DNA of 64,000 bases from Cercis canadensis (taxonomy: Eukaryota > Streptophyta > Magnoliopsida > Fabales > Fabaceae), in the NCBI GenBank assembly GCA_003255065.1, contig QAOA01007267.1:210303-274302 (forward strand), in the 5' to 3' direction. The notes below the pieces were generated by a model, which ran no database searches, was not told where the DNA came from, and saw nothing but the letters and a program-made list of their open reading frames with translations. A program made the position numbers and the translations under genes. Shown here piece by piece: positions 20,317-33,300 of the stretch. Each line of letters begins with the position of its first letter. Position 1 is the first letter of the stretch.

Positions 20317-22303
20317 ATGGAAGAAACTCAAGCAGCAACAGAGACAGAGGAGACATTAATATTACAGGGCCAAGCTAATATATGGAAGTACTTGTTCAGC
20401 TTTGCAGATTCCATGGCCTTGAAATCTGCTGTGGAGCTTCGTATACCCGATATCATACATCGTCACGGTGGACCAATGAGCTTAACCCAAATTTTGGCCG
20501 GTATTTCTAATGCACCCTCTCCAGATATCACGTTTCTCGCACGTATCATGAGGATGCTAGTCCGGAGGAAGATCTTCAGCGCACATCAGGCGTCAGACGG
20601 TGGAGACACACTTTACGGGTTGACTCACTCTTCAAGATGGCTCTTAAGTGAGTCCGAGTACGGGCCAAGCCTGGCCCCGATGGTTGTGATGGAGAACCAT
20701 CCATGGACAATGGCACCGTGGCATTATCTGAGCCAATGCGTCAGAGAAGGTGGCCTTGCCTTCAGAAAGGCTCATGGCCGTGAGATTTGGGAGTTTGCAT
20801 CAGAGAACCCAGAATTCAACAAGCTCTTCAATGATGGGATGGCGTGTACGGCCAAGATTGTGATGAGCGCAATCATCTCAGGTTATGAAGATGGGTTCCA
20901 AAGCATTGGGTCATTGGTGGATGTAGGAGGTGGAACCGGTGTGACAGTATCTGAGATCGTGAAATCCTATCCACACATCAAGTGCATAAACTTTGATCTG
21001 CCGCATGTAGTTGCAACTGCGTCTAAATACGAGGGAGTCACTCATGTCGGAGGAGATATGTTCCAGGCAATTCCAAAGGCCGATGCTGTTTTCATGAAGG
21101 TATTTTTCTTTTTTGCTTTTTAGGCCATCAAGGTATAATACACCACTTGTTATACACAAATTTCGTCTTTCCTTTTTGTTTTAGGTCATCATTTCAACAA
21201 ATTAAATTGTCTATAAGCTTCTTTTCCGTGTGTCTGCAAATCCTGTTTTTGGGTAAAACTTAAAAGTCACAAATGATTTTACCTTACTCGTAGGTAAAAC
21301 TATGTACACCACTAGTTTTCATCGCTCTAATCATGTCTTGTCCCACTATTTTTTAAACTATTTATTTTTACACTGTATTATATTAGTACAGTTAATTTAA
21401 TTTTTATTAGATTTTTAATATAATTTAAACATTAATTTAATAAAAATTAAATCATAATAACTATACTAATATGATACAATATAAAATTAAAATAATGTAA
21501 AAAATATTGGACAAGACATATATTTTATCGTCATGCAGCATAAACTCACCTTTTTAATAAATTTCAGACCTGCTCTTATCAGGTGATATAGCACATTATC
21601 ACATGACATTAACAAGCAGGAACTTCATTTCATTTGTAGCCACTAGTTAGCGGCCAAGTATATACTATTTAATGTTTTTTTGCAATATAAAGTTGTAAAA
21701 GTTAGTCCATTAACAAACAAAAAAACAAAATTTTGTGGAAGACACAACAAGATAGAACTTACCCTAAATTGCAGACCTGCTCTTATCTAAGTTGTTCAAC
21801 AACTTTGGCCTCTATATGACCCATGATCCATATATATATATATATAGTAACTGAGCATATTGCTTTTCCTTTCTCACTGTCTCAACCCAGTAACTAATAA
21901 GCTTGAGATTAAGAGATTTTAACTAGTTAATTATTAGATATGCAGTGCATGCAGCGTACATTGCAGAAATGCTGTTTGCCTAATGAATGATTAATGGATG
22001 CAGTGGATAATGCATGATTGGAGCGATGAAAATTGCATAAAGATTTTGAAGAACTGCAAGAAAGCAATACCAGAAGAGAGAGGAAAGGTTATTATTGTGG
22101 ATTTTGCTCTAAAGCCAGAGGGTGATGGCATTTTCGACGACACCGGTTTGGTGTTTGATTTGCTTATGATTGCACATGCCTCGGGCGGAAAGGAGAGGAC
22201 TGAGTTAGAGTGGAGGCAAATATTACAAGAAGCAGGCTTCCCTCGTTATAACATCATCACAATTCAAGCTTTGCCATCTATCATTGAGGCCTACCCAATT
22301 TGA
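20317..22303 (+). CDS. Class II plant O-methyltransferase, copy 3
   Basis: An intact paralogue of copies 1 and 2, but more diverged. Exons are 20317-21099 and 22004-22303, giving 360 aa, the normal family length; the 904-bp intron lies at the same MK/W position. It starts MEETQAATETEE without the upstream exon seen in the other copies. Domains: dimerisation region from GQANIWKYLFSFADSMALK, SAM site LVDVGGGTGV and NFDLPHVV, catalytic His in MHDWSDENC, and GGKERTELEW near the end. It transfers a methyl group from SAM to a hydroxyl on a small phenolic or alkaloid, as known for the family; the substrate is unknown. It lies between the ELMO and DUF789 genes, separate from the tandem pair. The intron holds a foldback MITE. 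Confidence 0.93.
21333..21520. mobile_element. Foldback MITE in the intron of OMT copy 3
   Basis: The arms catgtcttgtcc...tattatattagtac...tttaatttttatta (left) and their imperfect reverse complement ending ggacaagacata (right) fold on each other over about 85 bp per arm with a small loop near 21425. It is non-coding. No clear target duplication is visible. Confidence 0.55.
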
Positions 22304-22689
22304 AATGCATCAACATCTTCTCTTATTCTCTCTTCTTCTTCTGTAATGCTATTTAACCAATCTAATAAATGTTTAGGTCTTATTCCATATTTAAATACTC
22401 TACATATAGCCTATATAAAAAGTAGTTTTACAATCATGAAATGGCATTGGATAATCGACCATTGTAGAAAAGAAAAACCAAACCGTTGCTCTATTTATTT
22501 TGCTGAAAACCTTCGTAGCAACAAAACAAAACAGAAACAACGAGAGCAGCAACAAAGACAAACGAACAAAAGAAATCCCATGCCACATCCACGTTCCATT
22601 AATGTTATTGTCTCATTTTTTTTGTTTTTTTTATATTTCCACACCTAATAATATTTGAGTTTAACTAAACTCACTGAACCAGCAGCACA

Positions 22690-22865
22690 TCCCCACCCAC
22701 TCGACCCAAGCATTGTTCTGATCACTAGCTCCCATCTTTGCTAGAAAATCAGCACAGCACAGAAGTTAGCTTAACCGAAACATAAGGTCTCGCCATCAAG
22801 TTCTTGATATCAGCAATGACAGCCTCAACCTCAAGAGAGTCAGCATTAACAATGAAGGACCTGCA
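22690..22865 (-). pseudogene. RNase H-like retroelement remnant
   Basis: On the minus strand one frame gives SFIVNADSLEVEAVIADIKN and then an interrupted continuation ADFLAKMG in another frame. This spacing (a DS pair, a helix with VIADI, then ADFLAK) fits the C-terminal half of the plant RNase H-like domain found in LINE-type elements. It is frameshifted and short, so dead. The assignment is by pattern only. Confidence 0.35.
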
Positions 22866-24335
22866 TTTGCGAATCCATTATTAACGTAATGCATGAACAG
22901 TAATGCTACTTATGTATCACGCTAAATAATTTTACACTTTACTACACTATAGTATGATACAATTTAAATTAACTAGACTTGTCCACATTTTTGTTTCTAT
23001 AATTAAAAATAGTGCCAACTAATCACCCTGAACAAGTGTGGAAAAAAAAAATAATAGTGTGCTTAAACAATCATTAGAGTTTTACCAAAAAAAATAAACA
23101 ATCGATTTTTCATATACTTAAAAAAACAGTAAAACATTCCAATTAGCCTGGTTTAAAATCTTGATTAAATTCAAATTAGATTTGAACTTTTGTTCCTTTA
23201 ATTAAAGAGTTATATAAATTGACAATATCTCCTTGACATTGATGTACTACCGAACAAATCATACATCATTAATCCTTAATTTCCGTCATTGGAAAAATTA
23301 AAATGGTTTATTCCAATATTCTTTGCGAAGCCTCTACATTAAAAAATTTTCAAATTATGATAGTGGACCGAATAAGTGGTGTATTAGTTGAAAAACAAAC
23401 AACAAGCATCTGTATTTTTAATTAATTGGATACTCAGGGAAGATCTTACTGTGTGCATTGCTCCACCAAAATCGAAGATATGCTTATGTCAAATGTCAAT
23501 GCTATTAATAAAGAACATACAAAAAAGTTATATAGACTATAAGTTGATGCATCGTAAACAAGAGTATCTAACACCTTCTTGTTTAGCAAGAAAGTTCTTT
23601 CCTCTTTCACCTGTTGCTCATAGTGGTGACGGAAGCATCTCTAGAGAGCAGCTTTTTGGTTTTGGTGGAAGCTATGGCACTAAAATGTGCCGATATCATG
23701 ATGGCCCAATCACAGTGTCCCATGAAGATGGGACAAGCCCAAGAATGAAGGCCCAATTATATTAGAATGTGGACTGCCTCATGCGGAATTACAAATGTGC
23801 CGCAAACGGGGACGTTTTGCTTTGCGTTGGTTTTCATTTTTTTTTTTTTTTTTTAAATCTTCTTGCTTATAGAATCATCATAATAAATACTAGAGTGCTT
23901 CTCATTACTCAGCACTATATGTTTGAACAAGACTGCATCAATAATCATAACCTTAAAATTTACCAAAAAACTTTACTACTTGAGATGAGAGCAACATTTA
24001 AGAGATCTCTCTAGACATTCATCATGATGGGATGGCACGAGCAGCAAGTGGAGAGAAAAAAGAAAGAACTGAATTTGGATAAAAGAGTTTGCTTCAATAT
24101 CGGTGCTCTACTTCCTCTATAAGCAAATACCATTCCACATTTCTTGTCCTTGCAGCCTTTTACTTTATTTTGTTCTTATATTCCTCAATTATCGCATTAT
24201 ACCATCATCGCCAAACAACAAACAAAAACTAATTATGTTCACACTCCCTATTTTTTGCTCACACCTTTGATATTATCATTGCTCAACATATTTTTGTACT
24301 CCTTTTGTAATAGATTTTTTTTATTTGTAAATAAA

Positions 24336-24448
24336 TAATGTCTATATTTACAATCGAATAAATTTTAAAAAAACTAATTTTATAATTAAGANTAATGTCT
24401 GTATTTACAATCGAATAAATTTTAAAAAAACTAATTTTATAATTAAGA
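24336..24448. repeat. Single-N junction with 56-bp flanking direct repeat
   Basis: 24336-24391 and 24393-24448 are 56-bp copies differing at one base, separated only by the N at 24392. Probable assembly artefact. Confidence 0.8.
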
Positions 24449-26982
24449 GTATGTTTTATTAAATTATAATTCTTGTTTACATCAAATATAATGATATATT
24501 ATTAGTTTTTGTAGTTAAGAATTTTTAATTAAGAAGGTCCAAACAGGCTTATTTATATTATTATGACAATTTCTTTAAATAACCTGACAATATATTCAAA
24601 CTTGAAACAATAAAAAGATGAACGGGTCTCTAAATTTCTTGAGACTTTTGTTTTGCTTTACCTACTCAAGAACCCCAAGGGCCAAGGCCAAGGCCAAGAG
24701 GCTATTGTCGTAGACTCACTCATAATGGAATATAAATATTAGATATGCATTTTGGCGCTCAATGGTGCTGAGTTTGGGCAGGTTCAATGAAATTTTACCT
24801 TCAACTTTAAATGTCAAACTTTGAATAAAAAACAAAATTAATGTTAAGAAATTTTTTGAAAATGTCAAATGTAGAGTGATGTGATCCCAATTCCCAACTT
24901 GGGTTATGAAATTCATGAAATATAAAGTGAAGTGCTAACAAGTCAAGAGTGTCAAGTGGCACACAGCTAATATGATCTTTGATGCATTGACTTGATGGAC
25001 CATTACCCATGTGTCAGTGAGTACAAAGGTTATGGCTTTGTTGGTAGTTGCGGTCTCTTCTTTAGCTCTCTGCATTCTTCCAGAGTTTAAAGCTTTTCTG
25101 ACTTACGGTTGGTGACTGCACTTTTGGGATCGGTCCACTGTGATGGGCCATGTCTAAATGAAAATTTCAAATTGGGCCACCTTTCTATTAAATCAAGGTG
25201 GAAAACAACGCTATTGGTTTTTGCTTCCACTAAAAAGGGACGTTTCTTTTCTTCTTTTTTCTTTGATTGAATGTCACTCAGATAGGCAATTAATATACCT
25301 TTTACTATAAATTCAATGGCATTTGGAAAGAAAACATTAGAGTAGTTATCTACCAAAATACCCGTTTAAAGGTAAAAACAAGGTGAATTTTGGGTAAAAG
25401 TTAGTATAGATTTATACTTTCTTTCTTGTAAAAAAAAAAAAAAAACTTGTCTTATATTATTTCATATAACTCTTTTATTATTATTTTTTTTTAGTGTTGA
25501 AACAAACATTTATCTATTTTACATCAAGGGGAGAAAAAAAAAAAAGCATATGGCATGCATCGCTTTCAATAATAAAACAACGGAGGATGTTAATTTTAGC
25601 AGCCATCATTGTCGGTGGCCACGCTTGCCATTCTGCATTTTAGCTGCATCACATCCTCAACAACACCAATTTGATTCAATCTATGATAACAGGACATATG
25701 TTGATGGCTATTGTCACGATTATATAGTCCACAATTTATACCATCACTAATTTTCGTTTAAGACTCCGAAATTATGGAGCCACAAAAATGAATCCACTTT
25801 CTCGTCACAACTTAAATAAATTAACTTATGCAGCTAAACATAATATCTGGGTTGGTGATGAGCCACATCAAATTCTCTGTGGAGGTAATTGTATTGCAAG
25901 TTCGTGTCGTTTTTAATGCTATAAAAGTCATAACAAAGATCCCAATTAATCCCACCACCAATAATTTTTCATACTCTCAATGTCCTTTCTCAGATAGAAA
26001 AAGCACACTATTTTCACTGTGAAAATATGTATATTTGTATGTCAAATATAAAAGTGAATGTGCTAAGCCGTTAATCATGAGCAATAGCGCAACTAAACAT
26101 ATAAAATTGAAGAGCTTTTCAGGTCTCAGATTCAAACATGATATCTTGAGGTTGATTCAACAAGTGAAATGTCTTGTAACACTTGTGAGTTTCAGCAGAA
26201 AAAAGTGAGAAAGTTATCTGTGATTATGTATTCTACATTAGTGGACAAAGAAAACAGTATGCGTCAATGGATGTAGCAATTAACCAATTTATTTTAAGGA
26301 TAAGGGGAGAATAACTAATTTGGTGAGGTAATGAGTAATGAGTAATGACAATACTGGTACTGGTATAAAGCAAAAGTGAGGTATCTTTATGCGTATTCCA
26401 CCACCACATCCATTTACGGGAAATTCAAACTCATCCATTTGCATGCGTGAGTCATATTCCGTGATGGGTCCACGCGCAAGATAAACCAACTATTACATAA
26501 TCTCTAGTGTTCTTCATCGCAAGAATTGAGAAAATGTATAGAAGTAAATGCAAGCAAAAACAATAAAAGAGTATTAGAAAATTGGGAAAATGTGCAAGCT
26601 CTTTCGACATCTCTCTTTTAAGGTGAATATGTAAGCAAGTAATACAGAATCCAGGTTGGGAGTTGCTCTCGAGCCTCACCTTTGTCTCACTTTCACGTAT
26701 CTCATCTATCTCTCTACATAGTACATACAATACCTCTTTGAACAGAGGGTGTTAAATTGAAGAGTCAAATTCATCAGTTACCCATGGGAGAAATCTCACA
26801 AGGGCTGGTCCTAAAATGCTCTCTCAAGGGTTAAAAATAAACTAGAATCCTCATGCCTCACACTCACTCAGAAAAGTCCCAATAGTCCAAGCCAAACATG
26901 GGGAAGTGGGGGAATTTTAGTGGTCAAATTGCTTTTCCAAGAGGGAACTTTGTGAAAAAAAATTGTGGTGATTTTTAGCCTC

Positions 26983-29347
26983 CTAGCCATGCCGAATACC
27001 CATGAAGTAATTGAAGTCATGATGCTGAACCCTTAATTGCTTCAACCATGAATCTGCCACGCTCAATAGTGAAACCAACCTTTCTTGGTCCCCACCACAA
27101 TTGCCTGAGACCCACACATTCCCTTGCATCTTGTATGTGGCCAATCCAAATGGTGGCAGAGAGATGCCTTCCCCTTCTTTTCTCTTCTCCTGACCACCCT
27201 CTGTATCATCGTCTAGGTCCATATCTGAAATCACCATATGTTAACATACCCTGCATATTTTTTTACCAATTTCCCTTAAGTTAACAGTGAAATGCATTTC
27301 GAGTAATACCTTGGAATGAAGATGATAGTGTATGGTATGTGAGAAAGCAAGTGGAAAGATCTTTAATTGTCCTTCCCATTGGAATATGGTATATTGGGTA
27401 CCTGAAAACCCCAAAAAAAGTATAAATCAATGGCTATTCATTCATCAATTCACCATAAGAAATGCTCATAATGAACGAAGAACAAAACATGGACATGTTG
27501 AAGAAGGGGGTCTAGCTAGCACTGAGTGTGGGGGAGGGAGAGGGAGTTACCAGGCAACAGCCATCCAACTTGCTGGTGAAAGATCTACGCTTCTTAATGA
27601 CATCAAGCCAGGGTATCTTTGAGCCAATCCAGCAATCTGAAAGTGAGGAATCCATGACCATGAGTCAAAAATGGAATTTCTGTACTTTATAAAATACAAG
27701 AACCTTGAGGAATTTATAGTGTTAATAGATAACAATAATCCAAACTACGAAAACTACATGCATTAAGGGGTATCATATCCAACGAACCAAGTACTGAAAG
27801 CAGAACATATGCTCATGAAGTATAACAATTACTTTGAAAAGAAAGAAAAAGGAGAATGGAATATATAATAATTAGGATTTCCACTTGAGAGCGAGAGACG
27901 GAGAGAGACAAGGTAAGGATTTAGATTTGGTCAATGTTAGATGATTCGGGTTAAAGAGAATGCTGACGTTGCAATACACCGTCAATTATTCATACCAGCT
28001 ATTAAGTTAGAACTGAACCTGAATTATAATATGACCGATTCCAAATCCGACAAGATAGTTAAGACGGACACCTATGAGAGCAAAATGAGACTTAGGTTCA
28101 TATTGAAAAGTCAAAAAGTTTCAGTTCATCTTTTATGGATGCCTATCGTGTGATTACTACACATCTTTAAAACACTTTCCCTATTTCTATGCCTAATCAA
28201 AGGGCGTTAAAGAACAGGATAGAGCAGAATATGTATACAGAAAAAATGCTATTCAAAGTAATCTAAAGCTTAAACTAGGGAAAAAATTTAAAAAAGAAAA
28301 GTTGAAGAGCATTATGAAATGCCCAGACAAGAACAAGACAAGGCACCTTATCCATTAGAGGGACTCTTCCATATGGAGTTGATCTTTCAAAATACTGAAA
28401 ATAGAGGTGACCCAATCTATCATTCCTATGCCAAAGGATTTCTTGCTCAGAACCTCCCTCTTCTGAGGAACTCCCATCCCACCTCCATAGCTTATCACAA
28501 TCACTTTCATCACTGTAAGAATCACTATAGGAATCCCTTGTTTCACAGTCCCCTGACTCTGTCTCGTCCCTGTAAATTTCATTCCAAATTATGCATTAAC
28601 TTCCCCAGACCAAGTTATTTAATCAAAGATTAATACGCTATTATTCAGCAGCAAGCTCACAACAATGCACAACATAATATACCAAATTATGTAATGTAAT
28701 TGAAGTTTAAAGTAAAAGAAAACATCCCATTTCACAAACATATAAGCAAAGCCACGCAAAAGTTTGACCATAAAAACATTAGCACTGCATGGGTGGTGCG
28801 TTTGGTCAGCAAAATTAATAAAGATGACCTTCCCTAAGTGGGTTTTGAAATTCTAAGCATAAGAAAACATCAAAAGAAAAGATTTTAATTTGGTCAAAAG
28901 TAGAATAATTAATTCCAGCTTTTATCTTCATAGGCATACCTGAAACTATTGCTGGTGAATATTTGAATTGCCGAAAGGTAAGGCACATAGTACTGCACAA
29001 GTGTCTCCCCATTGTTCAAGGCGATAGGAACTCCAGCTCCATAGGCACTCCATTCATCGTATCGATTCCAGAGATCACCCAAGGTGAAATATTCAACTGT
29101 TTCTCTCTCCCACGGATGCCATAAACGATTAAGGTTTCTAATCTCGGACTGTTGACCAAAAAAAATACAACAAAAGACATTAAATCAGCATCCAATGTTT
29201 CATGATCACCTGGAAAATAGAGAGAAAATGAAATTTACATGGAAATAGAAGAACAACCTTAGGTAGAAATTGAGAATGGACCACGGGAGTTGTACAACGG
29301 AGAAAACAGTCCAGGTTAGATTGCATTGACCCTTTATTTAAAATCAT
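26983..29347 (-). CDS. DUF789 family protein
   Basis: A plant-specific protein of unknown biochemical function. Six exons on the minus strand: 29347-29258, 29148-28940, 28569-28347, 27636-27551, 27401-27310 and 27224-26983, all GT-AG and in phase, 313 aa. Typical DUF789 stretches in order: [16 protein letters not shown] at the N-terminus, [47 protein letters not shown], an acidic Ser-rich linker, [59 protein letters not shown], then [15 protein letters not shown] and [20 protein letters not shown] near the C-terminus. The first ATG (29347) adds seven residues before MQSN, where many family members appear to start. It is similar to Arabidopsis At1g03610/At4g03420 (from memory). The leader upstream is rich in CT repeats. 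Confidence 0.93.
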
Positions 29348-30330
29348 GGCGTTAGAGAGAGAAAGAAGGGGGAAAGAAACAGAGACAAGTGAGGGAAGGG
29401 GAGCTTCAATTCCTCTCCCAACCCTGAAAACAAAGGTAACCCAGATGAGAGGAAAGGAAAAAGGTGGAGAAGAGAGAGAAACAGAGCTAGAAAAATTATC
29501 GGGGCTGTAATTTCCTCTTTCAAAGGTGGGGAAAGAGGATTGAAATGCAAATCACCCCCCACAAAGACTTCTATTTTTTGACGTTTGGACACCAAACATT
29601 CCGCAAAACTCAATCTTTCTCTCTATTTATTTCTCTCTCTCTCTCTCTCTCTAATCTCTCTGTTATAAAAAAGGCAGTGACTTTGCCCACAATGTTGTAA
29701 ATTCAACACTCCACCTTTCGCCGGAGACTCCAAGTTCCGGAAATTCTTATGTAAACAATGAGAGATTTTCTCTCTCTCTCTCTCTCTTTCGCTGTTTAAC
29801 TAAGCCTTGAAGAAAACTCAAGCCTACTCTGCTTTGTTCAATATTTAAGAAACGGACTTCTCAGTGATAACACGCGACGCTTTAACCTTAAATCTTGAGA
29901 TTAAATCAAATAGACCAATCAAAGCCAGAAGGATCGCAGATAAACCCACGCAGACACGCGAACCAACGAAACAAAAACCAGACACAAGACGAGGAAATGA
30001 GGGAACGTTTTCGGAGGGACCCAGAATTTTTTCCTCTCTTTTCAACAGAAACCCATGTTTGATGGAGTTTAAAGATTGAAGATTTGTTGAAGCACAAGCG
30101 TTACAAGGGGCTGATGCTCTCCTGACAAAAACTGACCTTTTCCCGGGAAAGAAAAAACTGACCCAAACAAACAAGACTAGTGCAACGAGGACTAGGACAA
30201 GGAGGAAGAGAGAAAGAAAATGTATGAGAAATATCCAAAGCTCTGTTTCTAGAAACAGCGATTTCTAATGAAGTGAGAACTGAGAAGAAGTAGAGGAGAG
30301 TAGATATTTTGGAACACAGCAATAACTTGA
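29348..30330 (-). promoter_or_regulatory. DUF789 leader and promoter region with CT repeats
   Basis: The stretch before the DUF789 start has (CT)n runs at about 29632-29652 and 29770-29787 and other purine/pyrimidine-rich segments. CT-rich leaders are common in plant promoters. The open frames here (29344-29613, 29845-30174) look like shadows of this low-complexity sequence. No TATA box was singled out. Confidence 0.4.
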
Positions 30331-33300
30331 ATGTATGGCTTCAAACTACAAGATTTATAACATTTATGAGATTCATCTGTCTCTCTCAGTGCCTTCGGCG
30401 TTCGGCCTATGAAATACTTTATTCCAGAAAAAAAAAATATATAGGACGAGGTTTATTACTTGCACAAAAGGTACCTATCATCTTTGAAATTTTCGTCCAT
30501 TGATTTAATTTAACGACATTCTTTGTTAAATAAACAAATCAGAGTCTTTTTCTTCCTTTAAGCAAAGAAGAAAATAGAAAATCCGATTCCTTCCTGCGAA
30601 AAAAAAGAAAAGTATGAGAAGTGACGGCTCTCTAATCTCTATTGCAGTTTAATAATTTTTGGAACTTAGATTTAATTGTAATTTTGGTGTTTTAATTTTA
30701 ATAATTTAAATTTTTTGGTCCTCCATAACCTCTTACCCACTTCAACTAAATTGAAGAGGCTTTACAATTTCGGTAGTTAGCATAAAAAAGAATATAACTT
30801 AAACTTGAGATATATATATATATATATATTTGCTGCTTCTGTTTTTTATTCTCTAATCTAATCTAGTGTGCCTGTAGCTGTAGTTGTAAAGATAGTTGTT
30901 TAGGGTTGGTTGTTTAGAAAACCGCGTGAACGTAACTGCAAGGATACTATTACTTTATTTACTATAATCAATGTTCCATAAAACTAAAATTAAGACGACG
31001 TAGAGGTATAGCGCTGGTTGATACAAATACAGATACAGATACATACTTGACTATGCCAAAGCTAAAGGGAACGAATTGGATTCAACACAAAGAAACACGT
31101 GGCTTGTCCACCACGGTATGCCAATTAGCACTATCATAAAACTCTTTCTCCACCTAATTCCAATACCTTCATCCATTGCCATGTTGGTGTAAAATAGGAT
31201 TCAATGTGTTTTTTTTACTAAGAATTAATCATGGTATTAGATATATAAAATCTTTTCTAGCAAAAAATTATAATGAAAAAGAATAATGTTACGTACACAT
31301 GAATTTGCATCTACAATTATCACAATCTAAATTCCATTTAATTTATTTTTATCAAATTAGGTTTTACTTATGGCATTTTCATTATGTAAATTGCATATAT
31401 ATTATTTGTTGATGAAGAGAAAATATGAAGCAGATCGATAAATTTTTGTGTGGGTCATCTAGTTTGTTTAGCTGCTCCCCTTGTGTGATTTTGACTCAGT
31501 TTTACTCCACACCACCGTACGGATCATATAACTTTTTATTATTTTTGTTTTAATATATTTAAGAGAAATAGCTAAACTTATGAATAAATAAAGCAGTGTT
31601 TGTTTGGCCAAAACACAAAAACCTTACTCTCCTCAACTTTCCAAAATTTGACTCTTAATTTGTTATTGTATTTTTATCAATTATTTAAACTTTTTTTTTC
31701 TTTCATTTTTTAATTGTCGCTCGAGTTCCATTTGAGATATTTCTCTTTTAGTATTTATATGGTGTGTCATACCACATGAGAATAATTAATATATGAATTA
31801 TATGTATATAAGTCAATTATTTTTAAATTTATTTTAAAAAATAAAATATATTATATTTTATATCAAATAAAATATAAAAATTACATATACTTACTATATT
31901 TACGTGATATCATAAAATCTCTCACTCTCTCTCTATATATATATTTTGTATGTATTCTATGATATTTATCTGGAAAGGGTGTCCATTTGCAGCAATTGTA
32001 GCAATGTGATTCACCCCTCTCCTTTACAGAAGGTTGTACAATGTTTTATGTAAGAGCGTCATTTTCGCCTCTTGGTTAGGACCACATTTTTCTTAATCGT
32101 ATCGTAAAGCCAAAATTAATCGATCAAAAACAGTGGTGCTGTCCAATTTTGGGTTTATTTTGCAAAAAAATATGGGTGTGGGGCAACATTCAATTCAAGT
32201 GATGGACAATTTTTCCTTTTAACAAAAAGTTAAATGAAAGGCTCTTTCTCTTTTGGTAAAAAGAAAAAAAAAAAGAAGGAAAGAGGGGTTTAAGAAACGA
32301 GGTGCCATAATCTTAATCCCCGTAGAGTGAAGCAATAAAATGGGTGCCACAAAATTTTGGCCCATTATTAATAGTAGCCGTTGTGCCTAAGGTCTCAGTT
32401 TTGGAGGCTGCTCTAAACTTGTCTAAATGGTGAGGTAATTGATTAGTTTGGTGATAAATATGATAAAAACTTCAACCCTTAAAAGGTGAAGATTTAACGA
32501 GAGATCATTCATTGAAGTGAATCTCAAGTTTGGTGTATTAAAAACTAAAGTGAGGGAAAGAAAATTAGGTTTATTTTTTCAGTTTTTAGAGAGAGAAGGT
32601 ATTTTGCAGATGACTAAGAACAAGTTGTGATCACCTTACTCCATTAATTCTCATATATATTTTCATCCAAACAAGTATATAGTTAGTTATATTTTTTGTC
32701 TTCATTTATAAAGACTTTTTTAAGCTACATAGGGAAAGGTAGGTTAATTAGGTAATTCAAACTAATTAATTGTCTCTCTTTTTCTAATAAACACTTGTAC
32801 TCTTCTAACCGTCACTTGTAATTCTTACTTCAATTCTCATCTCATCTCATCCCATCCCATCATAGGTTGCTAGATCTTGACATTCAAATTATTCTTGAGC
32901 CTGAATATGGAAATAGTAATTTGAGCCTGAACATAATTATATAATTTAGTTAACATGTACTTTATTTAACGGTGAGAAACTCAAATTTCTCGAACAATCA
33001 TAAGAATTCATTGATAAGATATTCAACGTGAGTCTTGTCATTGATTTTGGTGCAACCCAATTCCTAAATTTTCGTAAAAAGGAAAAATGTTATACAACTT
33101 AAATTCAACAAACAATCTGCATTGCATTGGGCAATTTTGTGTTAAATTATGACCGTACATCTTACTAAATACGAAAAGATTGATGTGAAACTGTCATTTC
33201 GACCCACCACCAATCCTGTCTCTGCCATTCACTGCTGTAGAGGACTAGAAGCCCATCATAACATATAATCCCGTTTGGCACTTTCTACTTTCAAGCCAAA

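Larger units (their letters stand above)
22304..26982. other. Gene-poor spacer between OMT copy 3 and DUF789
   Basis: About 4.7 kb, AT-rich. It contains a short RNase H-like remnant (22690-22865), a single-N junction at 24392 and several open frames without recognisable motifs (for example 23388-23765). Near 22916-22990 there is a phrase, tgatacaatttaa...gacttgtcc, reminiscent of the MITE in the OMT copy 3 intron. No complete gene is seen. Confidence 0.45.
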
